From: VBAS01 sp963773465 | Lineage (GTDB): Bacteria > Bacteroidota > Bacteroidia > Chitinophagales > Chitinophagaceae | Direction: 5' to 3' | Assembly: GCA_963773465.1 (NCBI GenBank) | Contig: CAVZBF010000001.1 | Span: 1-64,000, forward strand | Length of the DNA: 64,000 nt | Part shown: positions 1 through 9,846 of the stretch, piece after piece | How positions within the stretch are numbered: position 1 is the stretch's first letter | Layout of the letters: the number at the start of each line of letters is the position of its first letter | Position numbers and translations under genes: made by a program | Notes under the pieces: model-generated | The model's input: only the letters and a program-made list of their open reading frames with translations | What the model was told of the DNA's origin: nothing | Databases searched by the model: none

Positions 1-1096
1 TTTTTCCATCATATATTTTAATGAAGAACCGGAAGGCATTGCCGGAGTAATGCCGAATATCTTATCATTTTTTTCTGCCAACTCAATAATGGTATATCCA
101 AATACATCCTGGTATTTTGGCGCTTGTGGCAGATCAAATTTCTTTTTATGAATTTCACCGGTTACTTTATCAAACAAACCCGGGCGCATGCCATTTGGTT
201 TGATCTTTTTCTGCCAGGTCATATCCTTTTCCTTTTACCGTAACTATATGTAATAGTTTAGGACCAGGAATATTTCTCAGATCTTTTAATGTATCGACGA
301 GCTTTGTGATGTTATGTCCATCGATAGGGCCGAAATAGCGAAGATTTAATGCTTCAAAAAGATTACTGCTTTTACTTACCATACCTTTCATTCCTGCTTC
401 AAGTTTTGAAGCCATATCCCTGGAAAACTTTTTTCCTACCGGTAACTTTCCCAGCAGGTTCCAAACTTCATCACGTAGTTTATTATAAGTAGGAGAGGTA
501 GTGATATCGGTTAGGTATTCTTTTAATGCACCCACATTCGGATCAATGCTCATGCAATTGTCATTGAGTACGATCAACAAATCGGCATCTGCAACACCCG
601 CATGATTCAGACCTTCAAATGCAAGACCGGCAGTCATTGCGCCGTCACCAATCACCGCAACCACTTTTCTTTCTTTTTCGCCTTTATATTTTGCGGCCAT
701 GGCCATACCCAATGCTGCAGATATAGAAGTGGAAGAGTGACCCACGCCAAAAGTATCATATTCACTTTCGCTTCTTTTCGGAAAACCACTTAATCCTTTA
801 TATTTTCTGTTTGTTGGAAAATTATCGCGGCGGCCGGTAAGAATTTTATGTCCATAAGCCTGATGCCCAACATCCCATACCAGTTGGTCGTAAGGTGTGT
901 TATATATATAATGAAGTGCAACGGTCAGCTCAACAACGCCAAGGCTGGCGCCAAAATGACCTCCATGAACACTCACTACATCAATAATATATTGACGTAA
1001 CTCATCGCAAACCTGGTGAAGCTTTTCACGGGACAGTTTTTTAAGATCTTCCGGAGTATTGATTGTTTGCAAAAGCGGGCCTGCTATGATCTGCAT
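1..1096 (-). CDS. dxs: 1-deoxy-D-xylulose-5-phosphate synthase (partial, frameshifted)
   Basis: Makes 1-deoxyxylulose 5-phosphate from pyruvate and glyceraldehyde 3-phosphate, the first step of the MEP isoprenoid pathway, with thiamine diphosphate. The start is the ATG at 1096 (MQIIAGPLL). The thiamine-binding GDGAMT at residues 150-155 followed by NHAG and LNDN is clear, as is HFGASLG near residue 47. The frame stops after WHAPGF. With one T fewer in the run at about 176-178 the reading continues as LFDKVTGEIHKKKFDLPQ and on to the window edge, where the pyrimidine-binding domain would follow. The gene therefore covers the whole left end and is cut by position 1. The frame break is probably a homopolymer error, as many neighbours show the same. 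Confidence 0.93.
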
Positions 1097-1264
1097 GTGT
1101 TGTTTTTACGATGTAAAATTAATGTTTTAAAAAGTTTATTCTATATTTTAACAAAACTGTCATAAAATTGTTTTGTTCATCTTTCCATTTACCTGTCTTA
1201 TTTGCCTTTAATCAAAAGAGGGTGGATAAGGGCTGGTGAAACTTTTAAATTTGAGCTTATATTT

Positions 1265-2397
1265 ATGCCCGTTATGTCAAGGAATAAGAGGTACTGGCTT
1301 TTCCAGCTATGCGGATGGGGATTGTTTGCCCTGATTAATATCTTTTTTGCATTTTCTTTCGATAAATGGCTTAATAAGGATGCCGACCGCATTTTCTTCT
1401 TTACACGGCTAGTGCATTTTTGTTTTATGGGTATTCTTATTTCCCATTTAATGCGTTATATTATTATTGGTCTGAATTTTCTTCAGCAAAAACTCGAGTA
1501 ACAGGTTTTCTATTTTATACTTATAACAATTGTATTCGCCTTTGTGATCTCGTTCATAAATATTGAATTGCTTATAAGGATGAGCGATAAAAGTTTTTTG
1601 AAAAATGTAGAACTGCTTTCTGATAATGAAAAGAAAGTACTTTATAACCGGGATAACTCTTATTCAAGTAACAAACTGCTGGTTGTATTGAGCGGGCGTT
1701 TTATTTTTTCATTTACTTTTTTATCTGGAACCTTATTTATTTCATTTACCATTTTATTACAAAGAGCCAGAAACAACAACTTGATACATTGAAACTGGAA
1801 GCATTGGTAAAAGAGCTTGAATTAAAAACGATCAAAGCGCATATCAATCCTCATTTTATTTTTAATTCATTAAATGGCATCCGCGCATTGGTAGATGAAG
1901 ATCCCAACAGGGCAAGAAATGCGATCACCGAGCTGAGTAATATTTTACGAAGCAGCATGCAAACCGATAAGCTCGAATCAGTTTCGTTGGAAAAGGAATT
2001 GAATATTGTTAAGGATTATCTCGCACTGGAAAATATGCGATTTGAAGACCGGCTTCGTATAGAATATGACATTGATGAAGATACATTGGATCAACCGGTG
2101 CCGCCAATGATGCTTCAAACACTTGTGGAGAATGCGATCAAGCATGGCATCAGCAAACAGATCACCGGCGGCAAGATCAAGATCGTTTCTGATTTTAAAG
2201 ATCATTATCATGAGCTCGCGGTGCAGAATACGGGTAAATTGGTAAACGGCACTGCCAAAGGTGATGGGTTTGGTTTACCAAGTACATTGAACAGGCTAAG
2301 TCTTCTATATGGCGAAAAAGCCAGATTCAGCATAAAACAATTAACGTCTGAAATTGTGGAAGCGAGAGTGATGCTTCCGGTACAAATGAGTATATAA
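1265..2397 (+). pseudogene. LytS/YehU-type sensor histidine kinase, interrupted
   Basis: A membrane sensor kinase of the His_kinase (LytS-like) family and cognate partner of the LytTR regulator that starts 10 bases after it. The N-terminal half (from ATG 1265 or 1274) has four hydrophobic helices starting YWLFQLCGWGLF. The C-terminal half has the phospho-acceptor motif NPHFIFNSLNG, the N box LVENAIKHG and the G box GDGFGLPSTLNRL. Two lesions split it: an in-frame TAA at 1499-1501 inside a transmembrane stretch, and a one-base frame change near 1770, where the reading passes from RARNNN to QQLDTLKLEALVKEL. A substitution plus an indel is less easily explained by a homopolymer error than the other breaks in this window, so true decay is possible. 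Confidence 0.75.
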
Positions 2398-2407
2398 ATC
2401 ATCCTAC

Positions 2408-3136
2408 ATGAGAGCAATAATCATCGATGACGAAAGACTTGCAAGAGCGGAGCTTAAAAAACTTTTACAGGATTATCCTGAAGTGGAAGTGATAGACGAA
2501 GCTGCCAATGCAGACGAAGGGATAAATAAGATTGACAGCCTGCAGCCTGATCTTGTTTTCTTAGATATACAAATGCCGGGCAAAACCGGGTTTGACATGC
2601 TCGCCGAACTGGAAAGAGCACCCCATGTAATTTTTACAACCGCTTATGATGAATATGCATTAAAAGCATTTGAAGTAAATGCACTGGATTATTTATTAAA
2701 GCCGATCGAGCCCAAGCGACTTGCCGACGCCATGCAAAAGTTGCATGTAGCGGAAACAAAAGAAAATCATATTGTACCTGAGAATTTCAATCAATCGATA
2801 TTGACCGAAGCCGACCAGGTATTTGTAAAAGATGGTGAACGCTGCTGGTTCGTGAAATTGTCAGATATACGGTTGTTTGAAAGTGTTGGCAACTATGCAA
2901 AGGTTTTTTTTGGTGCTAATAAGCCGCTTATATTAAAATCGCTGAATGCATTGGAAGAAAGATTGGACCCAAAAACTTTTTTCCGGGCAAACAGAAAACA
3001 TATTGTAAATCTTCGCATGATCGAAAAGATCGAACCTTATTTCAATGGCGGCCTGTTATTGGAATTAAAAGGGGGAGAAAAAATAGAAGTGAGCCGCCGG
3101 CAAACGGTGAAGTTTAAAGAAATGATGAGCTTGTAA
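2408..3136 (+). CDS. LytTR-family response regulator
   Basis: A 242-residue DNA-binding response regulator. The receiver domain (residues 1-120) has the acidic pair DDE at 7-9, the phospho-acceptor Asp53 in LVFLDIQMPG, Thr in the FTTAYDEYALKAF segment and the conserved Lys-Pro of LLKPIEP. The LytTR domain occupies about residues 135-242 (FVKDGERCWFVKLSDI through RKHIVNLRMI). Such LytS/LytTR pairs control envelope or exopolysaccharide genes in many bacteria; the target here is unknown. It follows the broken kinase by 10 bases and was probably co-transcribed with it. If the kinase lesions are real, this regulator is an orphan. Confidence 0.92.
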   Translation: MRAIIIDDERLARAELKKLLQDYPEVEVIDEAANADEGINKIDSLQPDLVFLDIQMPGKTGFDMLAELERAPHVIFTTAYDEYALKAFEVNALDYLLKPIEPKRLADAMQKLHVAETKENHIVPENFNQSILTEADQVFVKDGERCWFVKLSDIRLFESVGNYAKVFFGANKPLILKSLNALEERLDPKTFFRANRKHIVNLRMIEKIEPYFNGGLLLELKGGEKIEVSRRQTVKFKEMMSL

Positions 3137-3225
3137 ATTAAATGGCCAAATTGATAAATTGCTAAATGGTTATTTGATTAACAATTAAACAATTTGTCAA
3201 TTCAACAATGCAACATATAATACAC

Positions 3226-4514
3226 ATGAAGAAAATATTTATGATGGGGTTGTTCATAGCAACAACCTTTTTTGTTTTTGGACAGAAAGCAGATGCAATT
3301 ATCAATGCAAAAGAAGTAGAAAGAATTGAAAGAGTTCTTTCTGCTGATGAGATGAGAGGTCGTAAAACATTCAGCCCGGAAATAGATAAAGCCGCTGATT
3401 TTATTGCAGATGAATTTAAGAAAGCCGGTTTGCAAACCTTCAATGGTGCAAGCGGATTCAGGCAGGATTTTACTATGGTAACCCCAAAGTTCGTAAGCGG
3501 ATCTGCAACTTTTGATAACGACCAGGTCGATTTTAAAGATGTGATAGTTATTACCAGTCAACCGGGATTTAATATAAACGAGAAATCTGGCTATGAAAAA
3601 GTAAAGATCGAAGCAGGAAAGAATTTTCAAAGTGAAGCTATAAAGTATGTTCGTTCAGGAAAAAATTACATAGTGCTCGTAGATACAAGCTATTCAAAGA
3701 ATTTCCCTCGTCTTGCAGGCTTGAAAAGGGCTATGTTTAAAATGGATAACAGTGTTGTGTTTGTATTGACAACAACAGAGCCAAAAACATTTACTGTTGA
3801 AGCCCGTCATGATATAACAGAACAAAAGCTGGCGAATGTGGTTGGCATCTTGCCAGGTAAATCAAAGAAAGATGAATATGTGATCTTCTCCGGACACTAT
3901 GATCATATTGGAGTTGGTAAACCAGATAACAATGGTGATTCAATTTACAATGGCGCAAATGATGATGCGGCTGGCACAACTGCGGTTATCATGCTTGGCA
4001 AAATATTTTAAAGCTTTAGGCTAATAATGAAAGAACAATCGTATTTGCAGCATTTACGGCTGAAGAAGTTGGTGGTTTTGGCTCACAATATTTTTCAAGA
4101 CAATTTGATCCGGAAAAAGTGATGGCCATGTTCAATATCGAAATGATAGGAACGGAAAGCAAATGGGGGAAGAACTCTGCTTATATCACCGGCTATGAAA
4201 AAACAGATATGGGCGCTATCATGCAAAAAAATTTAGAAGGGACCGGATTTACATTTCATCCTGATCCTTATCCCCAGCAAGGTTTGTTTACCCGTTCTGA
4301 TAATGCAACGCTGGCAAGGCTTGGTGTTCCGGCGCATACAATTTCAACAGCTAAAATGGATGGCGAGCCACACTATCATAAAGTATCAGATCATATTGAA
4401 ACACTCGATATGGAAAACATGGCAATGATCATTAAGTCAATTGCATTGAGTTCAAGAAGCATTGTGGCGGGGAAGGATACGCCAGGCAGAGTGAACGTGA
4501 ATGACCTTAGATAA
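3226..4514 (+). CDS. Secreted M28-family zinc peptidase (frameshifted)
   Basis: An exported aminopeptidase-like enzyme with a signal peptide (MKKIFMMGLFIATTFFVFG, start taken at 3226 rather than the in-frame ATG at 3208 because the signal begins there). Zinc ligands expected of M28 are visible: SGHYDHIG, NGANDDAAG, AEEVGGFGS and, near the C-terminus, PHYHKVSDHIETLD. The frame is lost after VIMLG. Removing one G at 3997/3998 and one T at about 4021 restores AKYFKALG then NNERTIVFAAFTAEE. Two one-base insertions about 25 bases apart in an otherwise well-conserved gene point to consensus error rather than decay. Confidence 0.82.
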
Positions 4515-4564
4515 TTTTCATTTTATTATGGAAATATGTCAGCCTATAATCTCATTATAGACTG

Positions 4565-5011
4565 ATGAAATATTTCCTTTTTATAATTACAATGCTTCTT
4601 TTTATAAGGTCTTCTTCTCAAATCGAATCTCAAAAGCAAGAATTCGAAAAAATAGTTTGTGGTCGAATCGAGAAGGAAGCCATCGTAGATATCAAACACT
4701 GGCAAAGCTATTTATCGGAAAACCTAAAGTTGGATTCACTTGCACAGGATACAATTCCATCGGGCATTTACAACATAACCGCGTTGTTCGTTATCGACAA
4801 GGAAGGATGCATCACTAATGCAGAAGTTCGGGATGATCCTGGTTACGGTTTGGGAAAGAAAGTGGTAAGAGTAATATCAGGGTATACTTTAAAATGGATA
4901 CCGGCAGAAAGGAACGGAAGAAAAATAAGAGCCTATAGAAAACAAATAGTAACTATTACTGTAAAGAATGAAAAGTGCAAGGATAAGATGCCGGAAGAAT
5001 TTATACTTTAA
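4565..5011 (+). CDS. Secreted protein with TonB C-terminal-like domain
   Basis: A 148-residue protein with a signal peptide (MKYFLFIITMLLFIRSSSQ). From about residue 65 the pattern GIYNITALFVIDKEGCITNA ... VRVISGYTLKWIPAERNGRK resembles the TonB_C fold (the W-x-P-A..G-x-x-v signature), but there is no N-terminal membrane anchor or Pro-rich spacer as in a true TonB. Such short secreted TonB-C proteins are common in Bacteroidota and their role is not known to me. The 3' end overlaps that of the convergent GGGP synthase by 11 bases. Confidence 0.7.
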   Translation: MKYFLFIITMLLFIRSSSQIESQKQEFEKIVCGRIEKEAIVDIKHWQSYLSENLKLDSLAQDTIPSGIYNITALFVIDKEGCITNAEVRDDPGYGLGKKVVRVISGYTLKWIPAERNGRKIRAYRKQIVTITVKNEKCKDKMPEEFIL

Positions 5012-5777
5012 CAGGCACCGAATGGATCGCCGCCGCCATTTCTTTTATCAATGAAGCATCTTTCTCGATCGCATTACCAACTACTATTACATCGGCGCCG
5101 GCTTTACAATTGAGATAAGCTTTTTCAGGATTGGTGATTCCACCGCCCACGATCAATGGCACTTCAATATTTTTTGCCACTGATTCGATCATGCTTTCAG
5201 TAATTGGCCGTTTTGCACCGCTGCCACTGTCCATATAAATAAGTTTCATGCCAAGCATTTCGCCTGCCATTGCCGTACACATTGCAATTTCATTTTTATC
5301 AGCCGGAATAGGAGAGGCATTGCTGATATAAGAAACAGTTGTAGGGGCGCCGCCATCAACGACCATATAACCGGTTGGCATAATTTCAAGTCCGCTCATT
5401 TTTACAAATGGAGCTGATACCACATGCTGGCCAATCAATAGTTCAGCATTTCTTCCTGAAATCAGCGACAAATAAAGCAACGCATCTGCATATTTGCTTA
5501 CCTGGTTAGGACTGCCGGGAAAAAGTATGACTGGTATTTTGCAATTGGCTTTTATGTATTGAACAACATCATCAAGCTGATTGCTGATAACCAAACTGCC
5601 GCCAACCAAAAAATAATCCACCTTGGCAGAAAGAGAAAGTTCCATCAGTTCATCAAGCAGGGATGTATTCACCTTATCGGGGTCAATAAGAACGGCGAAA
5701 GATTTTTTCCCTTCTTTTTTCCTAAGCTGTAGCGATTGATAAATTCCTTGCTTCATCCGGGTTGGTATTAATTGCAA
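5001..5777 (-). CDS. Geranylgeranylglyceryl phosphate synthase family protein (PcrB/GGGPS)
   Basis: TIM-barrel prenyltransferase that joins a polyprenyl diphosphate to glycerol 1-phosphate. Family landmarks: FAVLIDPDKV near residue 28, DYFLVGGSLV, PVILFPGSPNQVS, ALLYLSLISGRNAELLIGQH, YMDSGSGA and the phosphate-binding PLIVGGGITNPEKA ... ADVIVVGNAIEKD at the C-terminus. Length 258 residues is normal for bacterial members. An alternative start is the ATG at 5756 (MKQGIYQSL). The enzyme is best known from archaeal lipids; Bacteroidota carry a homologue, so its presence here is expected. It stands alone on the minus strand. Confidence 0.9.
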   Translation of the reverse strand: MQLIPTRMKQGIYQSLQLRKKEGKKSFAVLIDPDKVNTSLLDELMELSLSAKVDYFLVGGSLVISNQLDDVVQYIKANCKIPVILFPGSPNQVSKYADALLYLSLISGRNAELLIGQHVVSAPFVKMSGLEIMPTGYMVVDGGAPTTVSYISNASPIPADKNEIAMCTAMAGEMLGMKLIYMDSGSGAKRPITESMIESVAKNIEVPLIVGGGITNPEKAYLNCKAGADVIVVGNAIEKDASLIKEMAAAIHSVPVKV

Positions 5778-6207
5778 AAATGCAAAAACTTTTTCGCTTT
5801 TATAGTTTTTAATTTAACCGTATTTACGAGGGAAAACACGATAAATGGCTTAACAATATTTAAAAGATTAATATAGCATGTTTTATTGTAAAGCTTTCTA
5901 TTCATGTACATCTATTTTTCGCCTGTAATGGATCGTTATTAAATTGTTTTAAAAAAAATATTTAAAATCCTTTGCTGGCAGGACTTTTGAAAGATTGGTT
6001 TTATATAATCCTTAACCAGTCAGAATTTCATAAAAGGATGTTGGAATTTGAGAAGAGAAATCAATTGTTACATATCTTATATTGATTTACCAAAAAAATT
6101 TTTAAGATAAAAATGATGTTAGCTGTGCAAAAATCCCGAAACAAGCCACCTGACTGCGTTAGCAAATTATTCACTTCCCTTTTCCACATTGTGTTGATAT
6201 TTGAAGG

Positions 6208-6238
6208 TTTGAAATACAAGATGATAAAAATATTTTCG
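6208..6238 (+). promoter_or_regulatory. Candidate Bacteroidota promoter of nrdJ
   Basis: TTTG at 6208-6211, then 19 bases, then TATTTTCG at 6231-6238. The Bacteroidota primary-sigma consensus is TTTG, about 19 bases, TAnnTTTG; only one base of the downstream box deviates. It lies 56 bases before the nrdJ ATG. Confidence 0.45.
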
Positions 6239-6265
6239 TTAACACCTTTCGCCAGAAAGGTTAAC
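6238..6265 (+). promoter_or_regulatory. Inverted repeat at the expected nrdJ transcription start
   Basis: Arms GTTAAC..CTTTC (6238-6250, two extra bases in this arm) and GAAAGGTTAAC (6255-6265) surround the loop GCCA. It directly follows the promoter candidate and sits about 30 bases before the ATG, so it could be an operator over the start site or a hairpin in the 5' leader of the mRNA. Confidence 0.45.
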
Positions 6266-6294
6266 AACCAGAACCGACAAAATCTTTAATTACT

Positions 6295-9200
6295 ATGCCC
6301 ATTAAGAAACAAGCTTCCCGCGGAGCGGGATTGCAGTTCCCTCGTCGCTTCACTCGTGAAGATGTGAATGTATTCGATCTGTTCGAATACGATTATCGTA
6401 CTTCAGTGATCCGTAATCCAAGCGGTGAAGTAGTATTTGAAATGAATAATGTTGAAGTACCGAAACAGTGGAGCCAGATCGCTACCGATATTCTTGCACA
6501 AAAATATTTTCGTAAAGCAGGCGTACCGCAAACTGATGGTAGTCTTGGCCGCGAAACTTCAGCAAAACAAGTTGCACACCGCATGGCAAATTGCTGGAGA
6601 GTATGGGGCGAACGATATGGTTATTTTGCTTCGGAAAAAGATGCACAAATTTTTTATGAAGAACTGGTGTATTCCATACTTAACCAAATGTGTGTGCCTA
6701 ACAGCCCGCAATGGTTCAATACAGGATTGTATGAAAGCTATGGTATAAAAGGCAAGCCGCAGGGACATTACTTTGTTGATCCTGCAGATGAGCAATTGAA
6801 AAAATCTACATCCGCTTATGAGCGTCCCCAACCGCATGCATGTTTTATATTAAGTGTTAGTGACGACCTGGTGAATGACGGCGGTATCATGGATCTCTGG
6901 GTTCGTGAAGCAAGAATATTTAAATATGGTTCCGGCGTTGGTACAAACTTTTCTCAACTAAGAGGCGAAGGCGAAAAATTGAGTGGTGGCGGTACATCAT
7001 CCGGGTTAATGAGTTTCTTAAAAATTGGTGATCGTGCAGCTGGTGCTATTAAAAGTGGTGGTACTACACGTCGTGCTGCAAAAATGGTTTGTCTCGATCT
7101 TGATCACCCGGAAATAGTTGAGTTCGTTAACTGGAAAATGGAAGAAGAAAAGAAAGTGGCCGCATTGATCGCTGCAGGTTATGCAAGCGATTATGAAGGT
7201 GAAGCATATAAAACAGTAAGCGGCCAGAATTCAAATAACTCTGTTCGTATTCCAAACGAGTTCTTTAAAGTATTGCAGGAAGATGGTGAATGGGAATTGA
7301 AAGGAAGAATGGATGGAAGGGTAATGAAAAAAATTCCTGCCAGGGAATTATGGAATCAAATTTCTTATGCCGCATGGCGCTGTGCCGATCCGGGTACTCA
7401 ATATGATACTACTATTAATGAGTGGCATACTTGTCCAAAAGGCGGTCGCATCAATGCATCTAATCCCTGCAGCGAATACATGTTTTTAGATAATACTGCA
7501 TGCAACCTTGCATCAGCTAACCTGATGAAGTTTTATGACAATGAGAAAAATATTTTTGATGTAGAAGGTTATGAATATAATTGCCGCTTGTGGACCGTTG
7601 TACTGGAAGTTTCTGTATTGATGGCGCAGTTTCCAAGCAAGGAAGTAGCGCAGCTTAGTTATGAATACAGAACACTTGGTCTTGGTTATGCCAACCTTGG
7701 TACATTATTAATGGTAAGCGGTATTTCTTATGACAGTGAAGAAGCAAGAGGAATAGCAGGTGCATTGACTGCTATCATGACCGGTATTTCTTATAAAACA
7801 TCGGCTGAGATGGCAAGTGTGCTGGGTACTTTCCCAAGATATGAAGAGAACCGTGATGATATGCTTCGTGTAATGCGTAATCATCGTCTTGCTGCTTACG
7901 ATGCTGATAATTATGAAGGCCTCAGTTTAAAACCACAGGGGATCAAAGCGCAATACTGTCCAGCTTATTTATTAAAAGCGGCATGCAAAGCATGGGATGA
8001 TGCTGTTGAATTGGGTGAAAAATATGGTTATCGTAATGCACAGGCTACAGTTATTGCACCAACCGGCACAATTGGTCTTGTAATGGATTGTGATACTACC
8101 GGTGTTGAACCTGATTTTGCATTGGTAAAATTCAAAAAACTTTCTGGTGGTGGTTATTTCAAGATCATCAACCAATCGGTGCCTGCGGCATTAAAGAATT
8201 TGGGGTATAATGAAAAAGAAGTTGATTCCATCGTAAAGTATGCGGTGGGTACGGCATCATTTGCCGGTGCGCCATTTATAAATCATCAATCACTAAGTGA
8301 AAAAGGTTTTATTGCCGATGAAATAAAAAGACTGGATGCAGCCGTAGCGTCTGCATTTGAAATAGGATTTGTTTTTAATAAATATGCTTTGGGTGAAGAG
8401 TGCCTGCAACGGCTTGGCTTTACACCTGAGCAATACAATGATTTTGAATGGAGCCTGTTGGAAGCTCTTGGTTTCAGCGATGAACAGATTGATGCCGCTA
8501 ATGATTATGTATGCGGTACCGGAATGCTGGAAGGAGCTCCTCACCTGGACGAAGAACATTTGCCCGTTTTTGACTGTGCCAACAAATGTGGAAAGAAAGG
8601 CCAGCGGTATATTCATGCCAATGGCCATATCCGCATGATGGGCGCCACACAACCTTTTATCAGTGGCGCTATTTCCAAAACCATCAATCTGCCTAATGAA
8701 GCTTCGGTGGATGAAATTGCCAGCGCCTATATGTTAAGCTGGCAATTGGGATTAAAAGCAAATGCATTGTATCGTGATGGTTCTAAGTTGTCGCAGCCGC
8801 TGAGCAATAAATCTGATAAGAAGAAGAAGCCGGAGGAGAGTAAGGAGTCAGGAGTCGGGAGTCAGGAGTCAATAGTAAGCAGTCAGCAAGTTGAGAGTAA
8901 TATCGTTGACCTAAGTAAGCTCACGGTGGAAGAATTATTTGAAGAAGTACAAAAAAGAGTACAGGCTTCACCTGATACAAAATTGAAACGCAAGCTTGCT
9001 ACTATTGTTGAGCGTCGTACACTGCCTGCAAAAAGAAGAGGGTTTACGCAGAAAGCAAAGATCAATGGACAAGCTATCTTCCTTCGCACAGGAGAGTACA
9101 ATGATGGCACGCTCGGTGAAATATTTATTGACATGGCTAAGGAAGGTGCAACGATGCGCAGCATGTCAAACTGTTTTGCCATTGCCATCTCTATCGGGTT

Positions 9201-9675
9201 ACAATATGGCGTTCCATTGGAAGAATATGTAGAAAAATTTGTGTTCACCAAGTTTGATCCCGCCGGATTTGTAGAGCATCCGAATATCAAATCAACCACA
9301 TCTATCGTTGATTTTATCTTCCGTGCATTAGGGTATGAATACCTGGGAAGAACTGATCTGGTGCATGTGCTGGATAAACCCGAAGTAATGAATACCGGTG
9401 CTGATGATTGGGATGAAATTCCAACCGGGCTTGAATATGAAACAGCTCCGGAATTGTCAAGTGTAAGAATTGTGGGAACTGCCGGTAATGGAGTGCAACC
9501 TGTAAAAGCGCAGAGACCAGTTGTAAAGGCTGAGACAAGCATGGAAGCAATGAGTTCTGCAAACAAGAGCATGCAAAGTGATGCGCCGGCCTGCAATACC
9601 TGCGGACATATTACAGTACGCAGTGGCACTTGTTACAAGTGTTTGAATTGTGGTAATAGTCTTGGTTGCAGTTAA
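6295..9675 (+). CDS. nrdJ: Adenosylcobalamin-dependent (class II) ribonucleotide reductase
   Basis: Reduces ribonucleotides to deoxyribonucleotides without oxygen or a separate radical subunit. The 1126 residues contain the N-terminal segment VPNSPQWFNTGLY, the barrel loop NPCSEYMFLDNTACNLASANL (residues near 395-415, holding the thiyl-radical region), VIAPTGTIGLVMDCDTTGVEPD, a TSCPD-type C-terminal domain (AKINGQAIFLRTGEY onward) and a cysteine-rich tail CNTCGH ... CYKCLNCG. A lysine/serine-rich linker (about residues 845-870) between core and C-terminal domain is encoded by tandem heptamers (8843-8884) of a type otherwise found between genes. Intact and monocistronic, ending in a strong terminator. 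Confidence 0.95.
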   Translation: MPIKKQASRGAGLQFPRRFTREDVNVFDLFEYDYRTSVIRNPSGEVVFEMNNVEVPKQWSQIATDILAQKYFRKAGVPQTDGSLGRETSAKQVAHRMANCWRVWGERYGYFASEKDAQIFYEELVYSILNQMCVPNSPQWFNTGLYESYGIKGKPQGHYFVDPADEQLKKSTSAYERPQPHACFILSVSDDLVNDGGIMDLWVREARIFKYGSGVGTNFSQLRGEGEKLSGGGTSSGLMSFLKIGDRAAGAIKSGGTTRRAAKMVCLDLDHPEIVEFVNWKMEEEKKVAALIAAGYASDYEGEAYKTVSGQNSNNSVRIPNEFFKVLQEDGEWELKGRMDGRVMKKIPARELWNQISYAAWRCADPGTQYDTTINEWHTCPKGGRINASNPCSEYMFLDNTACNLASANLMKFYDNEKNIFDVEGYEYNCRLWTVVLEVSVLMAQFPSKEVAQLSYEYRTLGLGYANLGTLLMVSGISYDSEEARGIAGALTAIMTGISYKTSAEMASVLGTFPRYEENRDDMLRVMRNHRLAAYDADNYEGLSLKPQGIKAQYCPAYLLKAACKAWDDAVELGEKYGYRNAQATVIAPTGTIGLVMDCDTTGVEPDFALVKFKKLSGGGYFKIINQSVPAALKNLGYNEKEVDSIVKYAVGTASFAGAPFINHQSLSEKGFIADEIKRLDAAVASAFEIGFVFNKYALGEECLQRLGFTPEQYNDFEWSLLEALGFSDEQIDAANDYVCGTGMLEGAPHLDEEHLPVFDCANKCGKKGQRYIHANGHIRMMGATQPFISGAISKTINLPNEASVDEIASAYMLSWQLGLKANALYRDGSKLSQPLSNKSDKKKKPEESKESGVGSQESIVSSQQVESNIVDLSKLTVEELFEEVQKRVQASPDTKLKRKLATIVERRTLPAKRRGFTQKAKINGQAIFLRTGEYNDGTLGEIFIDMAKEGATMRSMSNCFAIAISIGLQYGVPLEEYVEKFVFTKFDPAGFVEHPNIKSTTSIVDFIFRALGYEYLGRTDLVHVLDKPEVMNTGADDWDEIPTGLEYETAPELSSVRIVGTAGNGVQPVKAQRPVVKAETSMEAMSSANKSMQSDAPACNTCGHITVRSGTCYKCLNCGNSLGCS
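8843..8884 (+). repeat. Tandem heptamer (AGGAGTC) array inside nrdJ
   Basis: Six consecutive 7-base units. The first four are AGGAGTC with one GGGAGTC; the last two are degenerate. The array is translated in frame as part of a serine/glutamate linker and adds 14 residues. Confidence 0.8.
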
Positions 9676-9754
9676 ATATTATTTTGGATGGGAAGGCTAG
9701 GTACATAACATGACTTAGTCTGATCTGGAAAAACCAATAGTACCCTTTTACTAA

Positions 9755-9780
9755 CCCCGAAGAAATTCGGGGCTTTTTTA
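9755..9780 (+). terminator. Intrinsic terminator of nrdJ
   Basis: Perfect 7 bp stem CCCCGAA / TTCGGGG with loop GAAA at 9755-9772, followed by CTTTTTTA. It is 80 bases after the nrdJ stop codon and before the next plus-strand gene. Confidence 0.85.
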
Positions 9781-9846
9781 TTTTAAATAACAATACGATA
9801 AGCCGCAGGAATAGCGTTTAGTTTAATTTCAACACAAAGTTTTTGG

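Larger units (their letters stand above)
5778..6294. other. 517-base intergenic region before nrdJ
   Basis: No convincing gene. It is AT-rich and divergent between GGGP synthase and nrdJ, and it holds the nrdJ promoter candidate and the leader inverted repeat listed separately. A TTTTCCACA at 6180-6188 matches the DnaA-box pattern TTWTNCACA but stands alone. I see no cobalamin-riboswitch core, which I looked for because the downstream enzyme uses B12. Confidence 0.6.

Noticed and set aside
1499..1501. Stop-codon read-through or recoding (TAA here, TGA at 32548)
   Set aside because: Two different stop codons, and all other genes use TAA and TGA as normal stops; no selenocysteine-type structure seen.
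3994..4022. Programmed frameshift in the M28 peptidase and other genes
   Set aside because: Breaks occur in too many unrelated housekeeping genes, without slippery heptamers and at random positions; sequence error explains them better.
6180..6188. Replication origin or DnaA-box cluster before nrdJ
   Set aside because: Only a single TTTTCCACA was found; no cluster, no dnaA or dnaN gene nearby.
6061..6267. Minus-strand open frame of 68 codons before nrdJ
   Set aside because: It overlaps the promoter and leader repeat of nrdJ, is compositionally AT-rich noise and has no family-like sequence.
5778..6294. Cobalamin riboswitch before nrdJ
   Set aside because: No B12-box-like core sequence was recognised in the spacer.
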